DNA of 64,000 bases from Styela clava (Eukaryota; Chordata; Ascidiacea; Stolidobranchia; Styelidae). The position numbers and the translations under genes were made by a program. Shown here piece by piece: positions 13,083 through 26,500 of this stretch. Location: positions 24,056,001 through 24,120,000 of the forward strand of contig NC_135251.1 in the NCBI RefSeq assembly GCF_964204865.1, written 5' to 3'. Each line of letters opens with the position of its first letter. Within the stretch, counting starts at the first letter, position 1. A model generated the notes under the pieces. It saw nothing but the letters and a program-made list of their open reading frames with translations. It ran no database searches and was not told the origin of the DNA.

Positions 13083-14517
13083 CTTATCTCTTGATGGCAA
13101 AACAATTATTCTTCTGTATTCGTACTATAAAAGCTATACGTGTAAAAGTAAAAACAGTAGATAATAACTGTGTGATAAAAAGAGTTAACAAATGTGAAAT
13201 TTATAATATAAAATTGAAATGAAAATTTTTGGAGTCTTGTCTCACACATACACAAATTAAATTTTCGTATTGTTACAAGACTTCAGAAGAGTTAGGTTTG
13301 TGCCAGTGTGGAAGCAATCACAGGAATACTTTCTTTTATAAGCTTTCCCAATAGGTTCTAGTAACATAATTATTCAACAATCACATGAGCCGAAAATGCA
13401 AAGGTAAAATGTAATTTCATCAAGTTTTAATTTCTGTACAATTACAAAAAAATATATAATTCACAGGGTAAAGTACCTAACTGCGTCACTTTATTTTTGG
13501 ATTGTGATCTGTATACACCTGACAACGATGTAACAGTTTGCGTTCTTGTTACGAGGCATTACACTATCAATCACATGGTACGAAAGTGCAAGTGCATGAT
13601 CGTACTTTCATCGATATTCAAGTGATACAAAAAAACAAGATTATCATATTTTGCATACTATAGCGACTTTTTTTCCAATTTTCTCCCAAGGTAAAATAAC
13701 ATATTTCTTTTCAAACTAGCAACCGTTGGATAAATGTCAAACAGAGGCGGGTTAAGCCGTGTTATGGCATAATCTATGTTTAGATTATAGTTAATACTTT
13801 TTAAACCGTTAATTTAACTTTATAGATATTTATTTTATATGCCCATGATTTAATTTTGTTTATTTTCAAAATACAGATTTTCTGTCTGCAATTTGTCGAA
13901 AGTTTTTTATATATATATTTTTTTTATATATATAGAGATGTGTCATATACTCACAAGGCAGGACAAGAATAATTTCGAAAATAAAACGAAGAACAAAGTA
14001 ATGACTATGCAGGTTTACTTTATATTAAAAAACCCACTTTGAAAAACTATACTCTGCATGAAGTCCTGAAGCAATTTCAAAATAGTTTCATAAAATTTCT
14101 TTTTACTCCAAAAAAACTACTATAAACAGAGATGGATGTAAACAAAAAGTTCGATGACTCGTTTCAAACCCAATTTCCGACCTGGACTGACTTACAACAT
14201 TGTTCCATAAAATAAATTTACTCGAACAACCTTGGAATAATCTGCTCGAAACCTAACAAGAAGTGAAGTATCAATGAAAAATCGCTTTGGCAGTCAATGC
14301 GAAACCTATCTCGGCAACAAATTTAATCTCTATTAGGCCCAGTCTCAAAAATGTTACACACGTGATAGTAACATTGCTCTGGGCGGGTGGCCTACTTTGC
14401 TTTTGAAATATAATTTATATATAATTATGATTTTGCGTCACAACGAGATATCCCTATAATTTGCATTTATGTAATTTTTAGAATAATTATATAATTTTAA
14501 ATTATTGCAAAAAGACG
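13083..14517. other. Intergenic upstream of gene B
   Basis: AT-rich sequence that should contain the gene B promoter. No domain-bearing frame and no bounded repeat was recognised. Confidence 0.5.
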
Positions 14518-14791
14518 TGGAATCGAATATTTCTTTACATCATTGTTTACCGTGAATGTACGGTACAATGCGTCGATGCGGCATGTCAATCCATTATTTG
14601 TATTAAAAAGTGAAAAACTCTTTTTTGCTGGCTGATTTTGTTTGCGTGGAGCAAACAAAATCAGCAAACAAAATCAGCCAGCAAAAAAGAGTTTTTCACT
14701 TTTTAATACAAATAATGGATTGACATGCCGCATCGACGCATTGTACCGTACATTCACGGTAAACAATGATGTAAAGAAATATTCGATTCCA
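14518..14791. repeat. Perfect palindrome with two 128-bp arms and an 18-bp spacer
   Basis: Positions 14518-14645 and 14664-14791 are exact reverse complements over all 128 bp by manual comparison. The spacer 14646-14663 holds gtgga plus a direct duplication of gcaaacaaaatca, the innermost part of the right arm. The symmetry stops abruptly on both sides (gacg on the left, gttac on the right). There is no target duplication and no known transposon terminus. Open frames here are mirror-image by-products of the repeat. Confidence 0.95.
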
Positions 14792-16029
14792 GTTACATAT
14801 AAATTCACTTTTATTTACTCGAAGTTGATAGCAGCGCAATTGGTATATTGTTTCTGAGAATATTTCGCTGAACGGGTATATCTTTTTTCTATATATAATA
14901 TTTGAATATTTTCTGAGAGACAGACCTATTTTTGGAGTCTTGAAACTAAATCGAACATAGCACAGTATAGGTAAGTGAAATAACGCATCAACATTCAAAC
15001 GATTTTGACGCGTTTATTTCGGAAATGTACCATAACTTTCCACTAAGTTGAACTTGTTTGAACTGTTGCACAGGCAACCTCATCAAACTTGGAGGTTGTC
15101 CGCTTATGTCAGTGTGTCGGGGATGTTTGCTACAACACTCCTAGTCTTTTCAAAAATCCTATTACATCTCTGAACCATAATGACTCCGGATTAAAAAAAT
15201 TCACACTTCGACTCCAGCTCCGAAAAAACAACAACATTATGTATTGGAAACTGTAAGACTGGCAAGTCTTTTTCTGGAAATTTTGAACGGAGTAGTGAAT
15301 TTCGATTCAGGCTTTACTTGTGGTGTCTGAAACTCCAACTCCGGTTGAATAAAATCTCGACTACGACTATTATATACCTTAAACTCTTCGTCTACTCAAA
15401 ACTAAACGTCCATCGCCCGGGAGAGAACATGTAATTTGGAAGTCCGAAATAAGGTCAAAGATTATAATGGCGCACCAATTGAATATCATTAGTCATCAGC
15501 TCTGACTGAATGTGACTATCTATCCTAAAAGGATGACCGTGAGCAATTTTGTCTATTTGCCATATATATCGAAACCATGGGCATTATGCAATTATGCAGT
15601 TACGTCACCACTGACCCGTAGTTCTCTGAGTGTCTCTCTGACGTCACATTTGACTGGACTGCAGACAGTGAGAGAACTCAAACCGTACAACTTTTGATTG
15701 TTAAATGATCAAGCCTATCAAATGATTGAAACCATCACTAGTTTTCTAAATAGGTTCTGCCGTTGTTCTTTTGGGCAGAAACATAATATACTATACTCAA
15801 TGTCTGGTACCTGTATTTCATTAAAAAGCTCATTTCTTGGTTGTCTTTTATTATTTAAAATTTTTAAGACTCATACACCAAAAAACAAAAAGACGGAAAC
15901 CATTTTTTTGTGTTTGTAGAGATGTATCAAAGTATTTCGGATATAGGAACAAAAAAAACGACAAAAAGTTTTTTTGAGGTTCAGAAAGTGACACAATTTG
16001 ACGTTGAAAATAACTTCAAGAAGCAGCAA
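14792..16029. other. Intergenic downstream of gene C
   Basis: Contains the 3' flank of gene C, with an AATAAA on the minus strand at 15847-15852, about 180 nt past the stop. No other gene or bounded repeat was seen. Confidence 0.45.
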
Positions 16030-19000
16030 CTAGATATACACGGTTGCTGTGCAGTCAATGGCGCGACACTTGAAACAAGCGTTCATTTTCTTTTCGGCTG
16101 AAAACAAATCAGTTTGTTAAACATAATATGCATATAAAAGTTTTCACAAAATTTATTTTGAAATGTTAAAAAACTTTGAACTTTGTAAATTTTATCGTGT
16201 CAAGTTTAATGGTTCACAACAATTCCCGGCATCTGCTACCAACTATTTGCTATTATACCGAGGTGCGGCTAAAATGAAACGGGACTGGCGTCACAGATTG
16301 CGCAAAACGATTAACCATCGGTAATCAACACTTTTGCAGTGTGGCGTAATATGTGTTCTTTGTTTAACAGCTGTTTTGACACAATATCGCAATTATTTTT
16401 GCTTTTCAGGATCCATAAGTGAATGTGATAAATTTCTTGTTGAAAAAAAATAAGCGTATAAGCATGAGCATTTTAATATTATTTTTTTTTTTATAAAAAT
16501 TATGGTAACATCTAATATTACTAATTATTCGTGGATTATTAGAGTTGATTTTGCTATAAAATAGTAGATCAAATATTCGAAAAGTGAAGAATGCGAACAC
16601 GCAATTTATTTTTGAAGAGAATTACTACATGCAATGTCAAGCGCACTTATTCAGAAGTGAAGGAGACTCCTTGAGCAAAAGTAGGAATGACCTCAGGATT
16701 GCCAAGTGTTGCTGAAATTATATAGATTTATGGTGCTGCCTGAAAATACCGATTGACGAGAGACTCGACTAAGTTCAAGTCAATAAAATTTATATGTGAG
16801 TTGAAGGCACATTTAAAATGTTAAGAACGTTCAGCTATAAAATCTAAGTCTAGGCTTCTTTTTTATAAAATAAAATTGCGCATTACAGCGTCAAGTACAT
16901 AAATTAAATTCGGTATTCAACGATAATAATCTTGGTATGAGTCAAGAAAATAAATTATGGTTGCATATACATTTTATTTATCTATTTTTCAAAATTTACC
17001 ATTTTTTTTGCTGAGTTTTTTCGGTGGAAATTTAGTGAACGCCTTGCAGTTGAATGCAAATTTCTTGGTTTTTTTCTTTCTGGCACAATAGCTGAATCCT
17101 ATTAACTTGTCAATGCAGCTCACTTCAGTACTGGTTGTTCTTCCAGCAACAATTGACTGTATAAGAAAAAAGTTGCGATTACTTAGAATAGAATGTATAT
17201 ACAAAATGGTTTTGATTGGTAGTGGTCGTATGCGGGTTCACATCTTCATTATGATTGCGTAGTTTGTGGATAAGGCTTCATTTTAGTTATACGGCAAATG
17301 AGCTATACAGCTATCACTCTCACCAGAGTCACCACTAAAGCCCAATTAGTTTAGTATATCGCACAGCATGTGCTAAGGCCCGTTTACAACAAACGTTCTA
17401 AGTGTACAATTAAAAAAAAATGTACATTTTACGCTTTAGTATTGTTCAATATGCTGGATATAAAATAAGAAATGAGAATTATATAAAACATAGATTCAAA
17501 GTCATTACATCCTGTATTATGTGAAACATTATTGCAGGGTATTATAATTAAAATATATATTCAGAGCTGTTAATCATAATCACATAAATCCATTAACCAC
17601 TTTCGTCGAATTTATTTCCCAATGTAAAATAGATTTAAGTTTGTTATTATTACTTATCAATCCTAATCGGTAAGTATGTTGATAGATATTTGGGGGCTCC
17701 CGAAGTATGCGAACCAAGATGGCGGACATCGGAATGTAATATGAGTACTAGGTTAGGGTTAGGCCTTAATTTTAGGTATAAATACTACAGGAGGCTCTTG
17801 GCTAGTCTTCGAACTGATAACAGGACTAAAATAAGGAATATTGGAAAAAAATTATCGCCTAACCCTAACCTGTTACCCATGTTACGTTCCGATGTCCGCC
17901 ATCTTGGTTCGCATACTTCGGGAGCACCGATATTTGTTTATTTGTCTGTCTGTCTGTCTGTCTGTTAGACATTTTCGTATGTTACGCGATATCTCACGAA
18001 AGCGAGGTTGAATCTGCTAATAATTTTGCATGTGCATTCATCATATCTCGGACCAGAAGCCCTTTGATTTTGAATGAATTATATCGTATAATTAGCGAGT
18101 TATTAATTAATTACTGAGTTAAATTTCAATTTTTATTTTTTTTTTATATTTAGCGAGCTCCTAATTAAATTTTTCGCGGAAGACCGATAAGTCGGCGGTC
18201 TCCGATCGCTATCTCGTTATGTAGTTATAGCGTTTTATTGGCAAAGAAAATTCTCAACTCAAAACAGCAAACAATGAAAGCCATTTCGAAAAATCTTACG
18301 ATAATCTGAGGAAATGAGTCAAAGTCGACGTCATCAATTTGGTCTGGATCTATGGGAGGTTCCTTTCTTCTCCAATAATCTGCCAGTTGATCAGGGTTGT
18401 ACAGGCATGTATCCTTAAATTTAAGAAGACGATGCCAGATTAATTAAAATGGATTTACTATAATGAACTAACTCAATTGATTCCCACTACCTACAGATAC
18501 GAAACAATCAGTGGTACAGATCTTCATAGATTCTGTAACTGTCGATTTGTTTTCACATTTCAACAAAAGCTATTGTACTCTAAGAGTTTTTTCGTATTTC
18601 TGTTTAAAAACGCACGTTTTTACACAAATATCAGGTACTCAGTTCAAAAACACACCGATTCAATTCAGGAATTGAAGAATTATATGTTCCTTTATGAAAT
18701 GACATATGAGGTATATATATATGGTATTTTGTTACTTTATTTGCCGATACGTACGATTATTGCTTACTGATAGCAGTTATCGTAGTTGGCTCATTCTCAA
18801 GGGATGCCAAAGGATGGGTGAGTCATGAATGAGTGGCTAAAAAATTAAGACAAAAAAGTTCATTGACTGACCAGGTTGGTGTTCTCACATTCATCAACTT
18901 TATACGGTATCAGATCGCAGACATGATTTGGACGAAAAGAGCCATTTTCACAGGTAACTTTGGTGGAGAATCCTGATAACATATAGTTGGTGTTGCACCA

Positions 19001-21280
19001 CAAGTAACAGGTTGAATAGAAATATTTTCTTGTTTTTTCCCCAATACAGTGCGTGAACATCAGATTGACAGTCCCGTCAATCGCCAACGATTCCTTGTCG
19101 CAAAGAGTGTCCCAACATAAAAGTAAAGTAAAAAAAATGTTTATTTTATTTTCTCAATCTTACTTAATCATGCATCTCATTCAAAAAAAAATTTTTTTTT
19201 TTTAAATACAATAGGTATTGATTAACAGATAATTTCACCCACTCGCATATCGTGTTGACGATAATACGCATCCTCCTTGTTCATTGGGTTTCTTATAAAT
19301 TTATAGCGGGCAACTTTGATGATCACAAGCAAATTAAAACTTACTGAAACACTTACTACGGTAAGAAGCATTAAATCCTTTGAAATTATAACTCCCATCG
19401 CTCCAAAACAAGACAATAACATAGTTCGATTTTGATGTGTAAGTGAGGCTCATGTTAGGATTTATTGTCATTGAACCTTTAAAATATTTTTCTACTTGGT
19501 CTCCGTTTTCCTCCATTTCATATATCTGCAAAATTTGTATACGATTTATTAATAATACATAAATATATAAGAATATTAAATTTAGAATTGGATATTAGAT
19601 TCCAGTATTATCGTAAGTGAAAAATAGCTACTCGAATTTGCTAGTTTATAATCATTATCTTCGGGAACAGATATTTTGACATATGGCAGGAATGAACCAA
19701 ATTGAAATTCTGAAATAATTCAGAATTTAAAAGCATTCACCAATTAAAATAATTCAATTTAATTCAACAATTGATAATGATACAAAATTGATTACTTCAA
19801 ATGATCTGAAAATTTTTCCTGATTCAAATTTAATAAATTCCGTTCACCCCCTTTATCAAATCATGACAAATGTGATAAAATATGACAAACGTACCAATAC
19901 GTAATCATCAAGATATTTATTATTTCCTAGTTCAAAATCATCAAATTTAATTTCGACAACATGATTTTCTTCTACTTCTATAATCCATTCGCATAAACCG
20001 TTTGCTCGATACTTTTTGGGATATCGTGGACTGGTAAACTGGCCGGAGCTGGCAGTTAAATGAGAAACTCCGCATTCGTCTTGATCTAACAAATCTTCAG
20101 AGATTGAAGTCGTACTGCTGGAGTCGTCTCCTGAATTGGAGAAAGAGTTTCAATTAAATAATTTAAAATATTCCCTTTTTAGAATTGTGTTGTAAATAAT
20201 AAGAAATTAGTTTAATAAATTCAATGCGCCATAGAAAATTACTGCAGGGGCACTGCGAAACTCGATCCAGGCCTAAAACGGACATTTTTTGTTAATCAAC
20301 ACCGGATTTAGATGTCAAATTTTTGTATTGGAATATAGAAAGGTTGGCAAAGCAACAGTCTGGAGTCGATATTTGGTTGCCTACATTTCGTAAGCTGTCA
20401 TCAGTGCCTAAATTTTTTTACTCGTCACAGCAGATGAGAGTTCGAACCAGCTCCGAGTTGAAGATTTATCAAATTTTTATTTTAAATTCGCTGCGCTGTC
20501 TGGCTGAGTATATAAAAGAGTCCTGTTTCAACACAATATTAGTTATTGGGAGTGTAATTTACGACTCTGACAAAATATTTGTTTGAATGGCTGTTTGAAA
20601 ATTCTTTGTGACGTGATAAAATGTGTTTTTACGTTGATATAGCTGGTAATGATGATAATAAATACTACATCGTCCTCTGACATAATCTTGGAAAATAGCA
20701 TCAAAGATAATGAGTCACTGACAATTATCTATGACTAAAACGTGTCTAGCTATTTTCTCTGATTATATAAAATATTTTCGTGAATATAATTGCCGTTGGC
20801 AAAAACGTCACATTCCTATGTCTTCAAGTCTTTCACATTTTGATAAAAACAGCTATGGTAGGAGATAAAGTATTATCATTGATGCGTATTCCGATATATT
20901 TCATTTTTATCTAGTACTGAACATTATTTACTATTGTATTTTTGATCAGTAACACTACTTGCCTATACGTCAACAAAAGCGAAATTTATGCCCAAAAGTG
21001 TTAATATCGCTTGCGTTTTTAGTATTGCCATAACTACCGAATACTCATTCTTTATCTGAGAGTCCTCAGTCATAAATAACTGCTGTTATGCGTCTCATTG
21101 AGTATAGTGGTCGTGTAACTGTGAACCTATCTATCTTTGGTCAAGTTTGAACGTAATTCTCTACGGTTCTTTGTTGTGTGTCTAGTAACTGAAAACATAT
21201 AAAAAAAATAATAAATTTTACTCACCCTCTACTGTTGCGAATAGGTAGGATGCTAGGAATATCAATATTATTTTATGCAT
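16030..21280 (-). CDS. Gene C: secreted CUB/sushi-like 16-cysteine protein, 347 aa
   Basis: Exons in transcript order: 21280-21226, 20130-19895, 19525-19357, 19116-18872, 18413-18300, 17156-17000, 16097-16030, giving 348 codons with TAG. The signal peptide is MHKIILIFLASYLFATVE, followed by a Ser/Thr-rich linker and the CUB core (ECGVS...SGQFTSPRYP, LCEWIIEVE, DDYVL). Exon 3 is long and carries NPNMSLTY, with an extra N-glycosylation sequon. Exon 4 (WDTLCDKESL...CENTNL) is the sushi-like block. Its upstream intron appears to end in AT, not AG, after a strong pyrimidine tract, as in gene D. Using this site keeps both frame and the 16-Cys count. Exon 6 could read through its donor to a nearby TGA, but exon 7 (KMNACFKCRAIDC, VYI, stop) matches the family and is preferred. 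Its closest relative is gene D. Confidence 0.85.
17693..17928. mobile_element. MITE, 236 bp, perfect 8-bp TSD, in gene C intron 5
   Basis: Terminal inverted repeats GGgGCTCCCGAAGTATGCG / CGCATACTTCGGGAGCACC enclose CCAAGATGGCGGAC and its complement. The element is flanked by the perfect duplication gatatttg at 17685-17692 and 17929-17936. It has no coding capacity. The 8-bp duplication fits hAT or Merlin-type elements. It lies between exons 5 and 6 of gene C. Confidence 0.9.
17944..17965. repeat. TCTG microsatellite
   Basis: A short run of about five TCTG/GTCT units just beside the MITE, within gene C intron 5. Confidence 0.8.
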
Positions 21281-23536
21281 TTTGAGTTGAAAATTTACAA
21301 TTTGACCTGTAGAATACAAAATGTAGACGATGATTTCTAATCAACTTGGCGAATTTAAATTACTGATATTCCTTAACGTAAAATCCTCAAATTTGACCAA
21401 ATTTTTTATCCTCCTCCAAGTATTAAGCATTTTGTATCACATATTGCGAATATTTTCTATAACTAACTTCAAAGCGTCAAAATCAACGTAGAATCATATA
21501 TTTTGTTGTCAAATTGCATCTGTATAAAACAGTTCAATTTGGTCGATAATTCAAAGCGATAAATCGACATTTCCATTTCCACGATTTCCCCCTAAATATC
21601 TGTTCGCCAGCATATCTTTCTACTTTATTGGCTAAATGCGTCCTAACAACGAATCTATGTAAACTAATTCTATTTTTAAACAAGTATTTGTGAAACGTCA
21701 GAGTTTCCATTTATTAATTATAAAGATTTTGAGGTCATATATGGAAGCTCTCCTGTGACATTGCTTGCGGCGACTGATAATGTTATTATGTTTTGTTCAT
21801 ATACAGTGCATGAACATTTTATACCTGTCATAGTTTAAAATAGATTACCACAAACGATGATATTGTATATGAAGGAGTGAGATCGCTTGAACTTTTGTCA
21901 CATCTCCATTTTCTTGAGTCCTGTGGGCTCGATACTTCACCTCTTTTTACGTATATTCCGCTTCCATATGGCATTCCGTTAGGTCATTCCGCCATTTTAT
22001 ACAGACCCATGCTCAGGCTATGGTGGCCGTGCTTGTTTTAAATTTATCAAACTAAAAAGATAAGCTCACATTTTACAACACAAATGTCTACACCAGATTG
22101 CTTAACTTCAGGACAAAATTACCTCATTTTTAAAAATAAATTCCGTCAAGCTTGACGGCTACGCCATTGTCCTGGGTTTTGCGAGCGCCGCTCAGCCCCA
22201 GTTTGGTGTAAATCGCATAATCTACCGGTACTGCGACATTTGACTTTTGAGTCCATATTTGAGCATTGCTCTCTTTCTAAGAAATCATTCTAATTATAAT
22301 TTGTCACAAAATTTAGTCCATGCAAGATTCAGGCTGTAGTAGGCCTACTCTTCAATGGACACGCTTTGCGCTTGTGGTCCCGGTTTCTACGCAGATCACC
22401 GCGTTTCCATCTCATAACCCAAGATGCGGTTACCGAGTATAATTTGTATCTGACCTCAATCATAAAATCACTATATATCACAGCCGTAAGTTCAGTACTC
22501 CTGTTCCACATATATCAACTCCAAAAATACTAGTAAACTCCTAAAATTTGAAGTAGTAATCTAGGCTTAGAATTCAACGATAAGGTTGCGGGAATGGATG
22601 TCGCTCTTTTTCTAGTTTCATTGCTTTTCGTTATCTTATGATTATGTACAGGAGTATGCGAAGACAGAGTCATGGCTACAAAATATTTATTTACTCCCAA
22701 TGTAGATTTTGATATTTTCGGCTGACACGGGCACCTCTGTCTATACATGAGCCCGCTTTAGTATCTGTTCAATCCGACTGCTGTATAAAAAAGCCCTCAA
22801 ATTCATCATTAAACTTCAGCGTCCTTAAACGAGCCAACCTATTGTGTGGTATTGCAGCACCTCTTAATGAATGAATACTGTACCTATTTACGAAATCCTA
22901 CTGCAAAAATAGCATCCAATACCAAGTGTCGCCAACCAAGTCTATTATAAATATAAATTTATGGTTTGTATCAGTGTGTCAAATGTTATGACTTAGGCAT
23001 TGGTGCTGCTCTCATCATAATCAAACAACTAAATGGGCCGTCTATTCTCAATTTTACTTTCCCTTATACAATTTCCTTATATACTTTTCTCAACACACGT
23101 CCATTCTATAAGTAATCTAATCATTATTCGCGGACGTCTTTTTATTACCGTCAAGCGAATTAAAAGCCGTGCACACACCCAACATGTTTTCCTCAAGTTG
23201 AAAAAAGATTTGGAACAAGTTGATAACCTCGAAAAAAGTTTCCGTTTCAGATGTGGGTCACAACGGCCTTCAATGAACAAATCGTGTACAAATTTAAGCT
23301 CTTATAATAGTAATGCGAAAACAGGAGAGACAGCCAAGCTCCACATGCGTGCCGAGCAATTGAAAGACTTCAAATATTCTTCTCGTCTTCAAATAACCAC
23401 CGCAGTAATGCGGTAACCACCACATGGTAAAAAAGTAACAAACGCAACAATAACGTCATGAGTTATAAACAGAAAAATCCAGAAAAAATGTTTTTTATTC
23501 ATTTCTATTAAGCATGAACGTCATTACCATGCATTA
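21281..23536. other. Intergenic between genes D and C
   Basis: Holds the gene C upstream region and the gene D 3' flank. An AATAAA on the minus strand at 23494-23499 lies 38 nt past the gene D stop. The open frames here (for example 23033-23416) show no domain or splice context. Confidence 0.5.
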
Positions 23537-26500
23537 TCAAAGGTATATCGTAGCGGTGCATTGAATAGCACGACATTTATAGCACGCTTCCATTTTTTTG
23601 TCCCCTGAAATATAAGAAAAAACTTCAAGATCCGGTTGGAGTTGCATGGAACAAACAAAATTTCTGAAAATTTATGTCTTGCCAGACTTCAAGATCCGGT
23701 CGAGTTGGGGTTAAATGAAACAAACAAAATTTCTGAAAATTTATGTTTTGCCAGACTTCAAGATCCGGTTGAGTTGGAGTTAAATGAAACAAACAAAGTT
23801 TCTGAAACTTTATGTCTTGCCAGACTTCAAAATCCGGTTGAGTTGGAGTTAAATGAAACAAACAAAGTTTCTGAAATTTTATGTCTTGCCAGACTTCAAG
23901 ATCCGGTCGAGTTGGAGTTAAATGGAACAAAGAAAGTTTCTGAAATTTTATGTCTTGCCAGACTTCAAGATCCGGTCGAGTTGGAGTTAAATAAAACAAA
24001 CAAAAATTCTGAAAATTTATGTTTTGCCAGACTTCAAAATCCGGTTGATTTGGAGTTAAATGAAACAAAGAAAGTTTCTGAAATTTTATGTCTTGCCAGA
24101 CTTCAAGATCCGGTCGAGTTGGAGTTAAATGGAACAAAGAAAGTTTCTGAAATTTTATGTCTTGCCAGACTTCAAGATCCGGTCGAGTTTGAGTTAAATA
24201 AAACAACGGAAATTCTGAAAATTTATGTTTTGCCAGTCTTCAAGATCCGGTCGAGTTGGAGTTAAATAAAACAAACAAAAATTCTGAAATTTTATGTCTT
24301 GCCAGACTTCAAGATCCGGTCGAGTTGGAGTTAAATGAAACAAACAAAATTTCTGAAAATTTATGTCTTGCCAGACTTCAAGATCGTGTCGAGTTGGAGT
24401 TAAATGAAACAAACAAACATTCTGAAAATTTATGTTTTGCCAGACTTCAAGATCCGGTCGAGTTGGAGTTAAATGAAACAAACAAAGTTTCTGAAATTTT
24501 ATGTCTTGCCAGACTTCAAGATCGGTCGAGTTGGAGTTGAATGGAACAAACAAAGTTTCCTAAATAAAGTTATCGTATTTATAGAACATAATGCAGCAGG
24601 CCATCAAAGATTATATGTTATTGTTAATTTCATCTCAAATGAACTTCGTATTAAACGTCTATAAAAACAAAGGCTAAAGAATATTGGTGTTTTACAATGA
24701 TATTTTTTAGGTAAAAAAGATATTTTGAATAAATTCGTCACTTTACCTATTGCTGGTTTCAGTTTGGGAATCTTGGTAAAAACGTTACATTTGAAAGCAA
24801 ATTTTTTGTTTGGCTTTCTTTTGCAATAACTGTATCCAATCAATTTGTCAATGCAACTTGTTTCTATGAATTGGCCACGTATGCTTCTTGAACCAGTAGC
24901 TTTTTTCTTAAAATTAAATTATTAACTAGTTTAGGATGTATAAATTTAGTGACATATCTTTGAGTGGTGATGTTTGAAGTGGTAAACTTCATTTGAGTCA
25001 TAATAAAATTTATGGGCTCGATAATTTTATCAACTGAATATCATGTCCCCAATAATTACGTTCATAAACTTGAATTTTTTCTATAGGAGTATTTTAAAAT
25101 ATCATGTTATACACGCTGTTAGAAATTAATGTCGTGTGGCATGTAATAAGCATGAGTATAGATTTGTGACATTTGCGAATAGAGCCCTGTTTCAAGTTGT
25201 AGAACAGCATATTTAAATATCATTACACAGGGTGGTCCAAAGTTGCGAGTTCATAGGGCCGCAAAAACTTTTGAGGAGGTATCGCGGGCCGCAGTCGGAG
25301 AAAACCCAAAAGTGATCAAAATATAGTTTACTCACTTTAAATATATTTAAAAATAAGAGTTTGTCGTTCTAATCAATTTTCAAAGGAAACTATATAAAGT
25401 CTTTAGTTATTTTAAAATTGCTTCCCGTGGTATTTTCTCGTGTTTGGTTGTGTAATGTCGCTTAAAATTATATTATTTTGTAACAGATATTACTTGAAAA
25501 CACATCGCGTTGTTGTGAGTTAGGAAATACGTTTACTCTCAGTTTACTTCGGTCACCTTTTTTTCTACACTCATTGCATGATGAATTTATATCTTGTAGC
25601 GTGAGCAGGCCTAGTGCTACCATCAAATAACAACCAAGTCCGTCTAACTTGGGACCTCGTACTCAGATAAATGAAAAAACTGGATTGCGCGGCGCTAAGT
25701 CAACTCTGCAGTTCGTCACTGCTGTCAATGGCCAACGCTTGAAAATAGAGGAGTGTTTTGACTAAAATAAAGGCACGAAACGTCTTTTCAAATGAGGAGT
25801 TACTTAACGCAAGCTCATTTCATCGGCTTGGTCTTGTCTGCACAAGACAATTCATTCTCCTTTTACCGATCACAGGACATCATTCACATATAGCCCCGTC
25901 TCGACGTTTATTTTAACTAACATCAATCCCGACATCGGGATCAGGAAAAGCACTATTCCCAGTTGGAATAGTTTAAAAATAAATCAAAATTACTCAGCTT
26001 ATAAATACAAATATCTGCCAATGGCTTAGTAGTGTACGCCAAAATTGTTATGCGGGCAGCACGGAATGTGTCGGCGGGTCGCAGTTTGGTCCACCCTGTC
26101 ATAACACATTACAGATACCTGTATATCCGGAAACAGGTCGAAATCTACCCCTTCTGCATCATCGGGACCCAATGGCTCTTTCCTTCTCCAATAATCTGCA
26201 AGTTCCTTTGGAACGTAAGGACAGTTTTTCTAAAAATATAAGGAGTCAATTATTTTAAACAATTAAATAATCAAGTCAGACTCAAGAATTATCTCTTGTA
26301 TTTAATACAGTTGTTATAAGAATTTAGGGCGCTCCCGAAGTATGTGCACCAAGATGGCGCACAACCTGAACCCTAACCTTGTACATATACTATGTTCAGG
26401 TTGTGCGCCATCTTGGTGCACATACTTCAAGAGGTCCGAATTTAGTTTAGTTATTCCTGTTGCAGAGTGCTACATGTTGGATTCTTTTGTTTATATCCTG

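Noticed and set aside
14642-14998. Overlapping frames on both strands near 14.7 kb
   Set aside because: They mirror each other across the perfect palindrome and share no homology with any family I know.
16985-17000. Alternative end of gene C by reading through the exon 6 donor (stop shortly after, AATAAA nearby)
   Set aside because: A canonical exon 7 with the conserved C-F-x-C-R-x3-C motif and matching phase exists at 16097-16030. Kept only as a possible minor isoform.
23625-24265. Long open frames (about 190-210 codons) on both strands
   Set aside because: They are produced by the 69-bp tandem repeat, whose period is divisible by three. They lie within gene D intron 6 and have no start or splice context.
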